DNA from: Motilibacter aurantiacus
Lineage (GTDB): Bacteria; Actinomycetota; Actinomycetes; Motilibacterales; Motilibacteraceae
Length of the DNA: 64,000 bases
NCBI RefSeq assembly: GCF_011250645.1
Contig: NZ_JAANNO010000005.1
Span: forward strand, 214,863-278,862
Direction of reading: 5' to 3'
The position numbers were made by a program, and so were the translations under genes. The notes beneath the pieces were generated by a model that made no database searches, was not told the origin of the DNA, and saw nothing but the letters and a program-made list of their open reading frames with translations. This document shows positions 22,747 through 31,700 of the stretch, in pieces (the stretch's first letter is position 1; every line of letters starts with the position of its first letter).

Positions 22747-23877
22747 CTAGACCAAAGCCCGCTGGTCGGGGAGTACCACAACGTCCGAAACATCCACCCA
22801 TTGCCCGGTCCGCGCGGACGCGAGGACGGCCTCGGTCAGCCGGGCGCCGCGCAGGCCGTCGGCGAACGTCGGCATGCCCTCCGGCCGCTGTCCCCGGACG
22901 GCGGCGTAGACGTCGCCGATGAGCGCGTCGAAGCAGTCCTGGTAGCCCTGCGGGTGGCCGCTCGGCAGGTAGGAGTAGCGCGCGCCCTCGGGGCTCATCA
23001 GCTCGCTGCCGCGCGGCACCACGCTGGAGGAGTCACGCCCGCCGACCCAGAGGGTGTCGGGGTTCTCCTGGTCGAAGCTGTAGGACTCGTTGGCCCCGTC
23101 GATGTTGAACCAGAGGCGGTTCTTGCGGCCGAGCGAGACCTGGCTGACGACGAGCGTCCCCGTGGCCCCGAGGTCGGTCTGGAAGAGAATGGCGGCGATG
23201 TCCTCGGTGGTCACCGGGGCCATATTCCCCTCGTCGTCGGCAAAGCGCGCGAGCGGCGTGGCCGTCGTCGCCGAGAGGCGGGTGATGCGGTGACCGGTCA
23301 CGAATTCGACGAGGTCGCACCAGTGAATGCCGATGTCACCGAAGGCCCGCGACGAGCCGCCGAGCGCGGGATTGACTCGCCAATTGTTGTCGGTCTCCCG
23401 CGCGAGCCAGTCCTGCAGGTAGGAGCCGTGGAACAGGTGCAGCTTGCCGGCGTCGCCGCGAGCGATGCGGCCGCGCGCGTCCCGGACCGTGGGGTAGTAG
23501 CGGTAGACGAACGGCACCGCGGTCACCACGCCGGCCTGCTCGGCCAGCTGGGCCAGGCGCGCCGCGTCGGCGACGTCGGTCGCCAGCGGCTTCTCGCACA
23601 CCACGTGCTTGCCGGCGGCGAGCGCCTGCTCGACGAGCGGGGCGTGCAGGTGGTTGGGAGTGCAGATGTGGACCACGTCGATCTCGTCGCTCGCGATCAA
23701 CTCGTCCGAGGACGCGAAGAACCGGTCCGCGCGCATCCGCTGCGCGGCGGCCTCGGCGATCTCAGGAGTCGCATCCGCGACCGCGATGGACGTCGCCCCG
23801 GCCCGGGCCGCAGCGCGCACGTGCACCGCCCCGATGAAACCCGTTCCCACCACGCCAACGCGCACAGTAGCCGTCAT
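22747..23877 (-). CDS. Gfo/Idh/MocA family oxidoreductase (sugar or cyclitol dehydrogenase)
   Basis: 376 aa. N-terminal Rossmann fold RVGVVGTGFIGAVHV, then the diagnostic VCEKPLA motif with the catalytic Lys near residue 95, and H-W-C-D at IGIHWCDLVEF in the substrate domain. The family oxidises inositol, glucose and related sugars with NAD(P). ATG start chosen from a promoter (TTGAAA - 17 nt - TTTACT) whose -10 ends 7 nt before the ATG, implying a leaderless mRNA. An upstream in-frame extension would include a TTA codon and the promoter, so it is rejected. Substrate unknown; the setting suggests a cyclitol or sugar. Confidence 0.88.
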   Translation of the reverse strand: MTATVRVGVVGTGFIGAVHVRAAARAGATSIAVADATPEIAEAAAQRMRADRFFASSDELIASDEIDVVHICTPNHLHAPLVEQALAAGKHVVCEKPLATDVADAARLAQLAEQAGVVTAVPFVYRYYPTVRDARGRIARGDAGKLHLFHGSYLQDWLARETDNNWRVNPALGGSSRAFGDIGIHWCDLVEFVTGHRITRLSATTATPLARFADDEGNMAPVTTEDIAAILFQTDLGATGTLVVSQVSLGRKNRLWFNIDGANESYSFDQENPDTLWVGGRDSSSVVPRGSELMSPEGARYSYLPSGHPQGYQDCFDALIGDVYAAVRGQRPEGMPTFADGLRGARLTEAVLASARTGQWVDVSDVVVLPDQRALV

Positions 23878-23884
23878 GCCGCGA

Positions 23885-23913
23885 AGTAAAGCAGTGCCTT
23901 GCACGAGTTTCAA
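23885..23913 (-). promoter_or_regulatory. Putative leaderless promoter of the Gfo/Idh/MocA gene
   Basis: Minus-strand TTGAAA at 23908-23913, exact 17-nt spacer, TTTACT at 23885-23890, then 7 nt to the ATG. The surrounding 60 nt are noticeably AT-richer than the rest of the region. Confidence 0.5.
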
Positions 23914-24092
23914 CCCCCGCTGCGAAAGTTCTGCACGGTACATATCGAAGTGCCAGGGCATGTGTCATCGCCGGGCGACCAAAGTCGGTCGTCCGGGCTC
24001 GTAGTCCGTGCGAAAGGGGCGGCGTCGTGGGACTGGAACGGTGTCGAGAACCGCTCGCCGGCTGCCCCGTCAGACCGCCCGAGGGGCCGGGC
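23914..24092. other. Non-coding stretch
   Basis: Holds upstream sequence of the dehydrogenase promoter and GC-rich sequence without clear ribosome-binding sites or domains. No gene recognised. Confidence 0.4.
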
Positions 24093-24239
24093 TCAGGCGG
24101 CGCCGGAGGGCCGGGCCGGGCCGGGCGGAGGCGATGCCGAGCTGCCCGCGGGGGCCCTGCCGGCGCGAGCGGCGTCGGCGCGGACGGCCTCCGGTGCTCG
24201 GCCGGTGCCCCGCGCCGGGCGGGGGCGCGAGAACTGCAT
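24093..24239 (-). CDS. Possible small ORF, 48 aa, unknown
   Basis: Starts ATG with a consensus Shine-Dalgarno site GAGGAGG 9 nt upstream (24249-24255), among the best in the window. The peptide begins MQFSRPRPARGTGRAPEAV and is rich in Arg, Ala, Pro and Gly; no Cys, no membrane segment, no known family. It lies beyond the terminator hairpin of the preceding epimerase-like gene, so it needs readthrough or its own promoter, and none is obvious. It could be a true small basic protein or the remains of one. Confidence 0.35.
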   Translation of the reverse strand: MQFSRPRPARGTGRAPEAVRADAARAGRAPAGSSASPPPGPARPSGAA

Positions 24240-24269
24240 GGGACGGAACCTCCTCATTGAGGTCGGGAG

Positions 24270-24310
24270 GAGCGGGGTGCCGGAGCCGGGACGGCGCCGG
24301 CACCCCGCTC
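24270..24310 (-). terminator. Terminator of the seven-gene ebo-like operon
   Basis: Perfect 14-bp inverted repeat GAGCGGGGTGCCGG with a 13-nt loop, 20 nt after the stop of the last gene of the operon. Confidence 0.8.
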
Positions 24311-24330
24311 AGTGGCCGCGCGGGAGCGGG

Positions 24331-25338
24331 TCAGGACTTGGAGCTGAAAGCGGCGTCGAAGGCGGCGGCCGGCGGCTCGATCTGGACGAGCTTCTTGATG
24401 AACTGCAGGGCGTCGGGGCCGCCGATGAGGCGGTCCATGCCCGCGTCCTCCCACTCGATGGAGATCGGGCCGTCGTAGCCGATCGCGTTGAGCATGCGGA
24501 AGCACGCCTCCCACGGCACGTCACCGTGCCCGGTGGAGACGAAGTCCCAGCCGCGGCGCGGGTCGGCCCAGGGCAGGTGCGAGCCGAGCCGGCCGTTGCG
24601 GCCGTTCAGCTGCTTGACCGACTCCTTGCAGTCCACGTGGTAGATGCGGTCCTTGAAGTCCCAGAGGAACCCGACGGGGTCCAGGTCCTGCCACACGAAG
24701 TGGCTCGGGTCGAAGTTGAGCCCGAACGCCTCGCGGTGGCCGATCGCCTCGAGAGTGCGGACGGTGGTCCAGTAGTCGTACGCGATCTCGCTCGGGTGCA
24801 CCTCGTGGGCGAACCGCACGCCGACCTCGTCGAAGACGTCGAGGATCGGGTTCCAGCGGTCGGCGAAGTCCTTGTAGCCGGCCTCGATCATGTGCTCGGG
24901 CACCGGCGGGAACATCGCGACGTAGTGCCAGATGCTCGACCCGGTGAAGCCCACGACCGTCTTCACCCCGAGCTTGGCCGCCGCCCGGGCGGTCAGCTTC
25001 ATTTCCTCGGCAGCCCGCTGGCGCACGCCCTCGGGGTCGCCGTCGCCCCACACCCGGGGGTTGACGATGCCCTTGTGCCGCTCGTCGATCGGGTTGTCGC
25101 AGACCGCCTGGCCGTTGAGGTGGTTGGAGATGGCGTAGACGCTGAGGTTGTACTTCTCGAGCAGCGCCTTCTTCTCCTGGACGTAGCCGTCGTCCTCCAC
25201 GGCCTTCAGCACGTCGAAGTGGTCACCCCAGCAGGCGATCTCGAGGCCCTCGTAGCCCCACTCACTCGCCCGGCGGGCGACCTCCTCGAAGGGAAGGTCG
25301 GCCCACTGGCCGGTGAAGAGGGTGATCGGTCGTGCCAT
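24331..25338 (-). CDS. Sugar phosphate isomerase/epimerase-like TIM barrel protein
   Basis: 335 aa, xylose-isomerase-like TIM barrel (AP endonuclease 2 family). Begins [19 protein letters not shown]; the barrel shows [13 protein letters not shown], a metal-site Glu/His pair in [31 protein letters not shown] and a final Glu in [13 protein letters not shown]. These are the usual E-D-H-E divalent-metal ligands. Last gene of the operon headed by inositol-phosphate synthase, 62 nt after eboF. It may isomerise a cyclitol or keto-inositol intermediate (inference); IolE/IolI-type activity is an alternative. ATG with GAGGAG nearby. Confidence 0.85.
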   Translation of the reverse strand: MARPITLFTGQWADLPFEEVARRASEWGYEGLEIACWGDHFDVLKAVEDDGYVQEKKALLEKYNLSVYAISNHLNGQAVCDNPIDERHKGIVNPRVWGDGDPEGVRQRAAEEMKLTARAAAKLGVKTVVGFTGSSIWHYVAMFPPVPEHMIEAGYKDFADRWNPILDVFDEVGVRFAHEVHPSEIAYDYWTTVRTLEAIGHREAFGLNFDPSHFVWQDLDPVGFLWDFKDRIYHVDCKESVKQLNGRNGRLGSHLPWADPRRGWDFVSTGHGDVPWEACFRMLNAIGYDGPISIEWEDAGMDRLIGGPDALQFIKKLVQIEPPAAAFDAAFSSKS

Positions 25339-25400
25339 CTGCCGTTCTCCTCGCGTCGTTGGTTGTCGGACGGTCGACGTCCGGCTGCCCCGGGGACGGG

Positions 25401-26807
25401 TCAGCCGGCTGCTGCCGGGCGCGGCTGCCCCTTGCGGGCCAGACGCAGCAGCAGGTCCTTCACCTCGGTGGCCCCGACCCGGTCTGCTCCGACGCTCGCG
25501 TCGGAGCAGACGAGGACGGGACCGTCGGCGTCGCTGTCGGGCAGCCGTCCGTGGCTGCCCTTGACCGGCGACGGGTCCAGCGGGATGACCTGCATCGAAT
25601 AGCGCAGGCCCACCTTCTTGCGCACGAGCGCCGCGCCGGCCTTCGCCTTGGCGAGCTTGTCCTCGGGGTTGAGGAAGAGCTCGGCGGGGTCGTAGCCGGG
25701 CTTCTTGTGGATCTCGACGGTGCGGGCGAAGTCCGGCGCCCGGTCGTCGTCGAGCCAGTAGTAGTAGGTGAACCAGGCGTCCGGCTCGGCCACGAGGACC
25801 AGCTCGCCCGAGCGCTCGTGGTCCAGGCCGTAGCGCGCCTTGCCCGCCTCGTCGAGCACCTCGGCGACGCCCGGCAGGCTCTCGAGCATCGAGCGCACCC
25901 GCGGCAGGTCGGACTCGTCGGCGACGTAGACGTGCGCCACCTGGTGGTCGGCGACCGCGAACGTCCGCGACGTCCACGGGTCGAGCAGCTCGTAGCCGTC
26001 CTGCACGTAGACGTTCAACAGGCCCTCGCGGCGCAGCAGCCGGTTCACGTCGACCGGCCGGCGGGCGGCCGTGATGCCGTACTCGCTGAGCGCGAGGACC
26101 GAGATGCCACGCCCGCGCGCGTCGTCGAGCAGCGGCTTGAGCGCCGTGTCCACCGCGCGTGCGGCGGCGATGGCCTCGGGGCCGTCGGGCCCGAAGCGCT
26201 GCAGGTCGTAGTCGAGGTGCGGGACGTAGGCCATCGTGAGGTCGGGGCGGTTGCGGGCGAGGATGCGCCGCGTCGCCTCGATGATCCACGTGGAGGAAGC
26301 GATCGATGCCGTCGGCCCCCAGTACTGGAAGAGCGGGAAGGTCCCCAGCTCCTCGGTCAGCTCGTCGTGCAGCTGCGGGGGGTAGGTGTAGCAGTCCGGG
26401 GACTTGCGGCCGTCGGCGTGGTAGACGGGCCGCGGGGTGACCGTCAGGTCGGTCGAGGCGCCCATCGCGTACCACCAGCACACGTTGGCCGAGGTCGACC
26501 CGGGGTGCTCGCGGCGCGCGGCCTCCCAGACCTTCTCCCCGCTCACCAGCTTGTTGTGCTGGCGCCAGAGGAACACCTCACCGAGGTCGCGGAAGTACCA
26601 GCCGTTGCCCACGATGCCGTGGTCGCGCGGCATCAGCCCGGTGAGGAACGTCGACTGCGCCGAGCAGGTCACGGCGGGCAGGACGGTGCCGAGCGGAGCG
26701 GTGAAGCCGGACGAGCCGACCGCCTGCAGGTTGGGCATGTGCGCGAGCAGCCGCGGCGTCAGCCCGACCACGTCGAGCAGGAGCACGGGCTTGCGGCCCT
26801 CAGTCAT
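25401..26807 (-). CDS. eboF: EboF-like alkaline phosphatase/nucleotide pyrophosphatase family protein
   Basis: 468 aa of the type I phosphodiesterase/nucleotide pyrophosphatase superfamily. The N-terminal first metal Asp is in [14 protein letters not shown] and the nucleophile Thr region is [20 protein letters not shown]. Two canonical ligand motifs are altered: the usual DxxGHxxGP reads DYDLQRFGP (no His), and the usual SDHG reads SEYG. Metal binding and catalysis may therefore differ from the family. No signal peptide. Its start lies 10 nt after eboE with GAGGAGAA. In ebo clusters of other bacteria an EboF of this superfamily accompanies EboE. Substrate unknown. Confidence 0.8.
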   Translation of the reverse strand: MTEGRKPVLLLDVVGLTPRLLAHMPNLQAVGSSGFTAPLGTVLPAVTCSAQSTFLTGLMPRDHGIVGNGWYFRDLGEVFLWRQHNKLVSGEKVWEAARREHPGSTSANVCWWYAMGASTDLTVTPRPVYHADGRKSPDCYTYPPQLHDELTEELGTFPLFQYWGPTASIASSTWIIEATRRILARNRPDLTMAYVPHLDYDLQRFGPDGPEAIAAARAVDTALKPLLDDARGRGISVLALSEYGITAARRPVDVNRLLRREGLLNVYVQDGYELLDPWTSRTFAVADHQVAHVYVADESDLPRVRSMLESLPGVAEVLDEAGKARYGLDHERSGELVLVAEPDAWFTYYYWLDDDRAPDFARTVEIHKKPGYDPAELFLNPEDKLAKAKAGAALVRKKVGLRYSMQVIPLDPSPVKGSHGRLPDSDADGPVLVCSDASVGADRVGATEVKDLLLRLARKGQPRPAAAG

Positions 26808-26816
26808 GCGTTCTCC

Positions 26817-27998
26817 TCATCCGATCTCCTGCAGGCCGAGGGCCAGCAGGTTGTCCCGGGCCCAGGTGAGCTCGGCGGCGATGCCCGCGACCAGGCCGGC
26901 GTCCCCCTGGGGGCGCAGCCGCTCGGGCAGGACGTGCCAGGTGTAGGTCTCGACCTCGACCGTATCCGTGCGGGCCGCCGCCCCCGCGAACAGCGTGCGC
27001 AGCGTGTCCTGCAGCTCCTCGCGGGTCGAGCGCAGCGGTGGCTCGGGGTCCGCGTGCAGCGGGACGTGGAAGTGGACCCGCCAGGCGGCCCCGGCGGGCA
27101 GCCCGGCCACGCCGTCGCCGGCGGCGAGCGCCGCGTCCAGGTCGTCCCGCCCGGCCAGCTCGCCACCCACCCGCTCGCGGGTCTGGTGCAGGTAGCGGGG
27201 CTCGACGAACGACGCGAGCGCGGCGCGCGTGCCCGGGTCGGACGGGTCGTCAGCGTGCAGCGCGGCCGAGGCCTGCAGCTTCACGACCGACAGGCCGAGC
27301 GCGTCGAGCCGCGCCACGAGCCCGTCGGCGTCCTCGAAGGCCACTGCGAGGTGGCAGGCGTCGAGGCAGAGCCCGATGCGCTCGGCGTCGAGCCCGGCGA
27401 GGAACGCGGTCACCTGCTCGCCGGTCTCGACCACGCAGCCCGGCTCCGGCTCGATGGCGACGCGGATCGTGCGGCCGGTCTCGGCGGCGACGGTGGCCAG
27501 CTCGCCGGCCAGCACGTCGAGCTGGCGCCGCGCCGCCGCCTGCGCCGGCGCCCCCCACGGCTCGCGCCAGGCCAGCGGAAGCGTGGAGATGCTGCCCCGC
27601 GCCACGTCGTCGGGCAGCAGCGCCGCGAGCAGCCAGGCCAGGTCCACGGTGTAGCGCAGCCGCTCCGGCTCGGACCAGTCCGGGGAGTAGACGCGCAGCT
27701 TGACGACCTCCTGGCCGAAGCCGGCGTACGGGAAGCCGTTCAGCGTCACGACCTCGAGGCCGCGCGCGTCGAGCTCGCTGCGCAGCCGGGCGAGGGCGGC
27801 GGCGTCGCTGCGCAGCGTCGTCGCCACCTCGCGGGCGAGCCAGAGCCCGAGCCCCAGCCGGGGCACCCCGAGCCGCTCGCGGACCGGCAGGGCGTACGCG
27901 TCCAGCTGGCGCAGGACGCCGTCGAGGTCCTCGGCGGGGTGGACATTGGTGCAGTAGGCCAGGTGGACCGTCTGCCCGTCGGGGTGCCGGAATCGCAT
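26817..27998 (-). CDS. eboE: EboE-like TIM barrel protein (metabolite traffic protein)
   Basis: 393 aa. Recognised by the N-terminal HLAYCTNVHPAEDLDGVL and VVTLNGFPYAGF segments, characteristic of the EboE family (xylose-isomerase-like TIM barrel). Metal-type residues occur in AIEPEPGCVVE and LCLDACHLAVAFED. ATG start 5 nt from the upstream EboB gene. In Nostoc the ebo genes are needed to bring scytonemin precursors to the periplasm; the biochemical role of EboE itself is unknown. Assignment as EboE is strong from motif and context, function is not settled. Confidence 0.85.
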   Translation of the reverse strand: MRFRHPDGQTVHLAYCTNVHPAEDLDGVLRQLDAYALPVRERLGVPRLGLGLWLAREVATTLRSDAAALARLRSELDARGLEVVTLNGFPYAGFGQEVVKLRVYSPDWSEPERLRYTVDLAWLLAALLPDDVARGSISTLPLAWREPWGAPAQAAARRQLDVLAGELATVAAETGRTIRVAIEPEPGCVVETGEQVTAFLAGLDAERIGLCLDACHLAVAFEDADGLVARLDALGLSVVKLQASAALHADDPSDPGTRAALASFVEPRYLHQTRERVGGELAGRDDLDAALAAGDGVAGLPAGAAWRVHFHVPLHADPEPPLRSTREELQDTLRTLFAGAAARTDTVEVETYTWHVLPERLRPQGDAGLVAGIAAELTWARDNLLALGLQEIG

Positions 27999-28002
27999 CG
28001 GG

Positions 28003-28878
28003 CTAGCTGTCCGCCGCGTCTCGGGCCCCGCGCAGCACCGAGCTGCCCTGGAACATCGCGCCGGCGCCGGTCTCGAAGCTGTCGTCCTGAAGCGTCAGCC
28101 GGCCGCTCTGGGCGTAGAACTCCACCGGGTTGCGCCACAGCACCCGGTCGACGTCGTCCTCGCTGAATCCCGCCTCGAGCATCGCGCGCCCGGTCTTCAG
28201 CGTCTTGAGCGGGTCGCTGCGGCCCCAGTCGGCGGCGGAGTTGACCAGCATGCGCTCGAGCCCGTGCTCCTGCAGGATCCGCACCATCCGGTGCTCGTCC
28301 ATCTTGGTGTCCGGGTAGACCGAGAAGGCGGCCCAGCATCCGGAGTCGCGGACCATGGCGACCGTCATCTCGTTGAGGTGGTCGACGATGACGTGCTCGG
28401 CCGGCACCCCCGACTCCTTCACGACGTCGAGCGTGCGCCGCGTGCCGGTCGCCTTGTCCCGGTGCGGGGTGTGGACGAGGACCGGCAGCTCGTGGTCCTT
28501 GGCCAGCTCGAGCTGGCGGGAGAAGGCCTCGTCCTCCTCCTTGGTCATCGAGTCGTAGCCGAGCTCGCCGACGGCCACGACCCGGTCCTTGGCGAGGAAG
28601 CGCGGCAGCAGGTCGAGGATCTCGACGCAGCGTGGGTCGTTCGCCTCCTTGGGGTTCAGCCCGATCGTGCAGAAGTGCTCGATGCCGAACTGCGCGGCCC
28701 GGAAAGGCTCCCATCCGAGCAGCGAGTCGAAGTAGTCGACGAAGGAGCCGACGTTGGTGCGCGGCTGTCCCAGCCAGAAGGCCGGCTCGACAAGCGCGCG
28801 GACGCCGGCGGCGTGCATCGCCTCGTAGTCGTCGGTCGTCCGCGAGGTCATGTGGATGTGCGGGTCGAAGATGCGCAC
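28003..28878 (-). CDS. eboB: EboB-like TatD family metal-dependent hydrolase
   Basis: 291 aa amidohydrolase-fold protein. Metal ligands in order: HxH in FDPHIHMTS at the N-terminus, a Glu in VAVGELGYDS, His in LPVLVHTPHRD, His in VIVDHLNEM and Asp in SAADWGRSDP. The set is complete, so it is probably an active hydrolase. TatD-like EboB proteins occur in ebo clusters of cyanobacteria and eustigmatophyte plastids. GTG start, 4 nt after the EboA stop. Substrate unknown; a phosphoester or amide of the cluster metabolite is possible (inference). Confidence 0.85.
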   Translation of the reverse strand: MRIFDPHIHMTSRTTDDYEAMHAAGVRALVEPAFWLGQPRTNVGSFVDYFDSLLGWEPFRAAQFGIEHFCTIGLNPKEANDPRCVEILDLLPRFLAKDRVVAVGELGYDSMTKEEDEAFSRQLELAKDHELPVLVHTPHRDKATGTRRTLDVVKESGVPAEHVIVDHLNEMTVAMVRDSGCWAAFSVYPDTKMDEHRMVRILQEHGLERMLVNSAADWGRSDPLKTLKTGRAMLEAGFSEDDVDRVLWRNPVEFYAQSGRLTLQDDSFETGAGAMFQGSSVLRGARDAADS

Positions 28879-28882
28879 GAGG

Positions 28883-29677
28883 TCAGCCTTCCTGGGCGGA
28901 GGCGGCGGTGTGGCCGGCCAGCGCCCGCTCCGCGGCGGCGCGGCGCTCGGGGACGGGGGACGAGAGCTCCTCGCGCAGCCCGGCCGTGTCGACGGCGTCG
29001 GGGTAGCGGTCGAGGACGAGCCAGATGTCGGCGGGCACGTCACGGCCGGCGGCGATCCGCTCATGGGCGAAGTCGGCGAGCATGCGGGCCAGCTCGGCGT
29101 CGGCACGCTCCTGCAGCCCGCTGAAGGAGGCGAGCGGGACGCCGACGAAGACGCACTTGAGCACGGCCTGCCGGAACATGTCCGCGTCGAGGTGGGCCGC
29201 GGCGTACGGTCCGACGGCGGCTCCGACGATGCGGGTGTCGTTGGTGCGCAGCGCGTCCGTCACGACCGGCAGCGCCCGGTCGCCCAGCACCGGGTCGAGC
29301 AGCGGCAGCGCCCGGAGGACGCCGCGGCGCTCGGCGGCGTCGCCATAGGTGTAGAGGTCCTGCACCTCGCGGGCCAGCTCGTCGGCCCCCGCTGCCGAGC
29401 GCGACAGGTCCAGCAGCAGCAGCGAGCGGGCCGCGTCGTCGACGGTCCACCCGGCGACCTCGGGCGCGGTGCTCGCGACGGGGCCGCCCCCGCAGGAGCG
29501 GCGCACGGCCGGGAAGAGCGCCGCCACGGCCCGCGGGTCGGCCGACACCTTCGCCCGCGCGTCGGCCAGCCAGCCGGCCTGCTTCTCGTCGAGGCCGTCC
29601 AGCGCGCCCGTCACGGCGGCCTCGAGCGCCGGCGCGTCGACGCGGACGCCGTCGGCGGGGGTCTGGGACTGGCTCAT
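28883..29677 (-). CDS. eboA: EboA-domain protein
   Basis: 264 aa, entirely helical by composition, with no membrane segment and no cysteine cluster. Recognised by position and by the family pattern VDDAARSLLLLDL, followed by YTYGDAAERRGVLRALPLL and NDTRIVGAAVGPYAAAHLD, which resemble HEAT-like helical repeats. EboA has no known activity and is probably a scaffold or adaptor. Its ATG overlaps the stop of the prenyltransferase gene (ATGA). Family call from context and pattern; function unknown. Confidence 0.75.
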   Translation of the reverse strand: MSQSQTPADGVRVDAPALEAAVTGALDGLDEKQAGWLADARAKVSADPRAVAALFPAVRRSCGGGPVASTAPEVAGWTVDDAARSLLLLDLSRSAAGADELAREVQDLYTYGDAAERRGVLRALPLLDPVLGDRALPVVTDALRTNDTRIVGAAVGPYAAAHLDADMFRQAVLKCVFVGVPLASFSGLQERADAELARMLADFAHERIAAGRDVPADIWLVLDRYPDAVDTAGLREELSSPVPERRAAAERALAGHTAASAQEG

Positions 29678-30549
29678 GTCGGGGACACCTTCCGCGAGAG
29701 GGCGCGGGCCAAGGGGAAGATCGCGGCCACGGGCAGGGCGGCTGCGAGCGCACCGCTCCGGGCGGCGAGCGCAGCCTGCAGGGGCATCATGCCGTGGATG
29801 CCGGCGCCCACAGCACGCCGGACCGTGGCCGCGGAGGGATCCTGGACGGCGGCGAGGTCCCGCTTGCCCACGGTCGCGGCGTAGGTGCCCGCGCCGGCCA
29901 CCGCGGCGAGCCGGTAGGCGGCGCGCGCCCGCGGCCGGCCCGGCGCCACGGGCCCGGCCGCGGTGGCCAGTGCGACGAGCGCCGTCGACGCCAGGGCCGC
30001 GGCGGGGACCGCCGCCGAGCTCGAGCCGCTCACCTCGTCCCGGCTCAGCTGCGTGACGGCGAGCGTGTGGCCCCCGACGCTGAGCGCGGCGGGCAGGGCC
30101 GCACGCGCGCCGCCGGCGCCGAGCAGCACGTCGAGCGCCCGGGCGGTGCCCATCGCGAGCGGGCCGGCGGGGGTGGGCTTGAGGAGCAGGTCGTACGCCC
30201 AGACGGTCGCCGCGAGCGGGACCGCGACCCGCAGCGCGGGACGCCCGGCGCAGGCTGCCGCGGCCAGGCCGAGGCCCGTGAGCCCGGTCGCGACGGCGAG
30301 CGCCTGCCCCGGGGTCACCCGTCCGGAGGGGATGGGCCGCTCAGGGCGCTCGACGGCGTCGAGCTCGCGGTCGGAGTAGTCGTTGAGCGCCATGCCGGCC
30401 CAGTAGAGGCAGGCCGACGCCACGGGCAGCGCTGCGGTGCGCCGGCCGAGCGGCCAGCCGGCCGCGGCGGCCCCGGCGACCGAGTCGCCGGGCACCGTCA
30501 GCGCGGCCGGCAGCCGGACCAGCTCGGCGAGGTCGCGCAGGGAGGTCAC
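29674..30549 (-). CDS. eboC: UbiA-type prenyltransferase (SCO3242/EboC-like)
   Basis: 291-aa integral membrane protein, 8 to 9 helices. The first Asp-rich motif NDYSDRELDAVERPERPIPSG (shown in family form NDxxDxxxD) is complete; the second is weak, with a single Asp in AYDLLLKPTPAGPL. It transfers a prenyl group from a prenyl diphosphate to an acceptor, probably a polar head group here. GTG start overlaps the stop of the inositol-phosphate synthase gene (GTGA), so the two are translated together. This coupling makes an inositol-type cyclitol a natural acceptor (inference). Confidence 0.85.
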   Translation of the reverse strand: MTSLRDLAELVRLPAALTVPGDSVAGAAAAGWPLGRRTAALPVASACLYWAGMALNDYSDRELDAVERPERPIPSGRVTPGQALAVATGLTGLGLAAAACAGRPALRVAVPLAATVWAYDLLLKPTPAGPLAMGTARALDVLLGAGGARAALPAALSVGGHTLAVTQLSRDEVSGSSSAAVPAAALASTALVALATAAGPVAPGRPRARAAYRLAAVAGAGTYAATVGKRDLAAVQDPSAATVRRAVGAGIHGMMPLQAALAARSGALAAALPVAAIFPLARALSRKVSPT

Positions 30550-31700
30550 GCCGACCGCCGGGCGAGCCCGCGGGCCCACTCGACCAGCTGGTCGTACTGG
30601 GTCGCGAGCCGGTGCTCCGTGGAGCCGACCGGGTCCTTGAAGAAGAAGGCGAGGGCGGGCAGCGGGCCGGACTCCCCCGCCTGCGCCGCCCGGGCCACCA
30701 GCCGGGCCAGGTCGAGCACGAGCGGCGCCGCGAGCGCCGAGTCGCACCCCTGCCAGGTGAACTGCATCGTCATGCGGACGCCGAGGAAGCCCTCGAAGGC
30801 GATGTGGTCCCAGGCCGTCTTCCACTCGCCCATGTCCGGCACGTTGTCGATGTGGACCGGGGCAACCACCTCGTACCCCAGGGTCTCCGCGACGCTGCGC
30901 CCCTTGCTCCGGGTCTTGCTCAGCACGGCGTGCGGGTCGGCGAGGGTCGCCCCGTCCCCGCCGCCGAGGATGTTCATCCCGACCCACGACTGCACGTGCA
31001 GCTCGCGGGTCTGGAACATCGGGGCGAGGGCGGACTTGACGAGCGTCTCCCCCGTCTTGCCGTCGCTGCCCGCGAACGGCAGCCCCTCCTGCGCGGCGAG
31101 CTCGGTCAGCGCGGGGAGGCGGGCACCCGTCGAGGGCGTGAAGTCGACGAAGGAGGCACCGGCCCGGAAGGCGGCGTAGGCGTAGAGCGAGCTGATGGGC
31201 AGCACGCCCGCGCCCTCGGCGAGGGCCGCCTCGAGCGCCGCGAGCGAGGCGTGCGCGGGGTGCGGCTCGGCGGGCGGCTCCGTGGAGGCGACGTTGAGGA
31301 CGACGACGCGGTCCACGCCGGTCGCCTCGCCGAAGGCCCGGATGTCATCGGCCAGCCGGGCCGCATGGCCCGCCTGCGTCTCGCCCTCGCGCCGCCCACC
31401 GGGCCGGATGCGCGCGTCGATCTGCTCCAGCTCGTCGGCCAGGACCGCCGGCAGGTGGCGAGGGACGACACCTCCCTGCGCGAGGGCCTCGGCGCGCTTG
31501 GCCAGCGGCAGCGACACGACGTCGTGGCCGCCGAAGACGAACCCTTCCAGAGCGGGCAGGCCGGCCTCCTCGAAGACCCGGCCTCCCGTCACCAAGCCGT
31601 TGCGTGCGGCCAGCCCTGCCCGCACCGCGAGGGCGCCGACCATCGCAGTGGTCGCCACCGACCCCCGCGCGCCTACAAGCCACAGTCCGGTGCTCACCAC
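30546..31700 (-). CDS. Inositol-3-phosphate synthase (myo-inositol-1-phosphate synthase family)
   Basis: 384 aa. NAD-dependent isomerisation of glucose 6-phosphate to inositol 3-phosphate. NAD fold GLWLVGARGSVATTAMVGAL at the N-terminus; GSDGKTGETLVKSAL, with the catalytic Lys region, near 225; NILGGGDGATLADP; and DHIAFEGFLGVRM. The core of the family is intact. GTG start (a second GTG follows directly) with GAGGAGG. First gene of a seven-gene operon that continues with a UbiA prenyltransferase and Ebo proteins. It is probably dedicated to that pathway rather than being the housekeeping ino1 for phosphatidylinositol or mycothiol, which should lie elsewhere (inference). Confidence 0.9.
   Translation of the reverse strand: MVSTGLWLVGARGSVATTAMVGALAVRAGLAARNGLVTGGRVFEEAGLPALEGFVFGGHDVVSLPLAKRAEALAQGGVVPRHLPAVLADELEQIDARIRPGGRREGETQAGHAARLADDIRAFGEATGVDRVVVLNVASTEPPAEPHPAHASLAALEAALAEGAGVLPISSLYAYAAFRAGASFVDFTPSTGARLPALTELAAQEGLPFAGSDGKTGETLVKSALAPMFQTRELHVQSWVGMNILGGGDGATLADPHAVLSKTRSKGRSVAETLGYEVVAPVHIDNVPDMGEWKTAWDHIAFEGFLGVRMTMQFTWQGCDSALAAPLVLDLARLVARAAQAGESGPLPALAFFFKDPVGSTEHRLATQYDQLVEWARGLARRSA

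Noticed and set aside
24008-24478. Plus-strand frame overlapping the terminator and epimerase-like gene end
   Set aside because: Overlaps a real gene antisense and a hairpin; no recognisable features.
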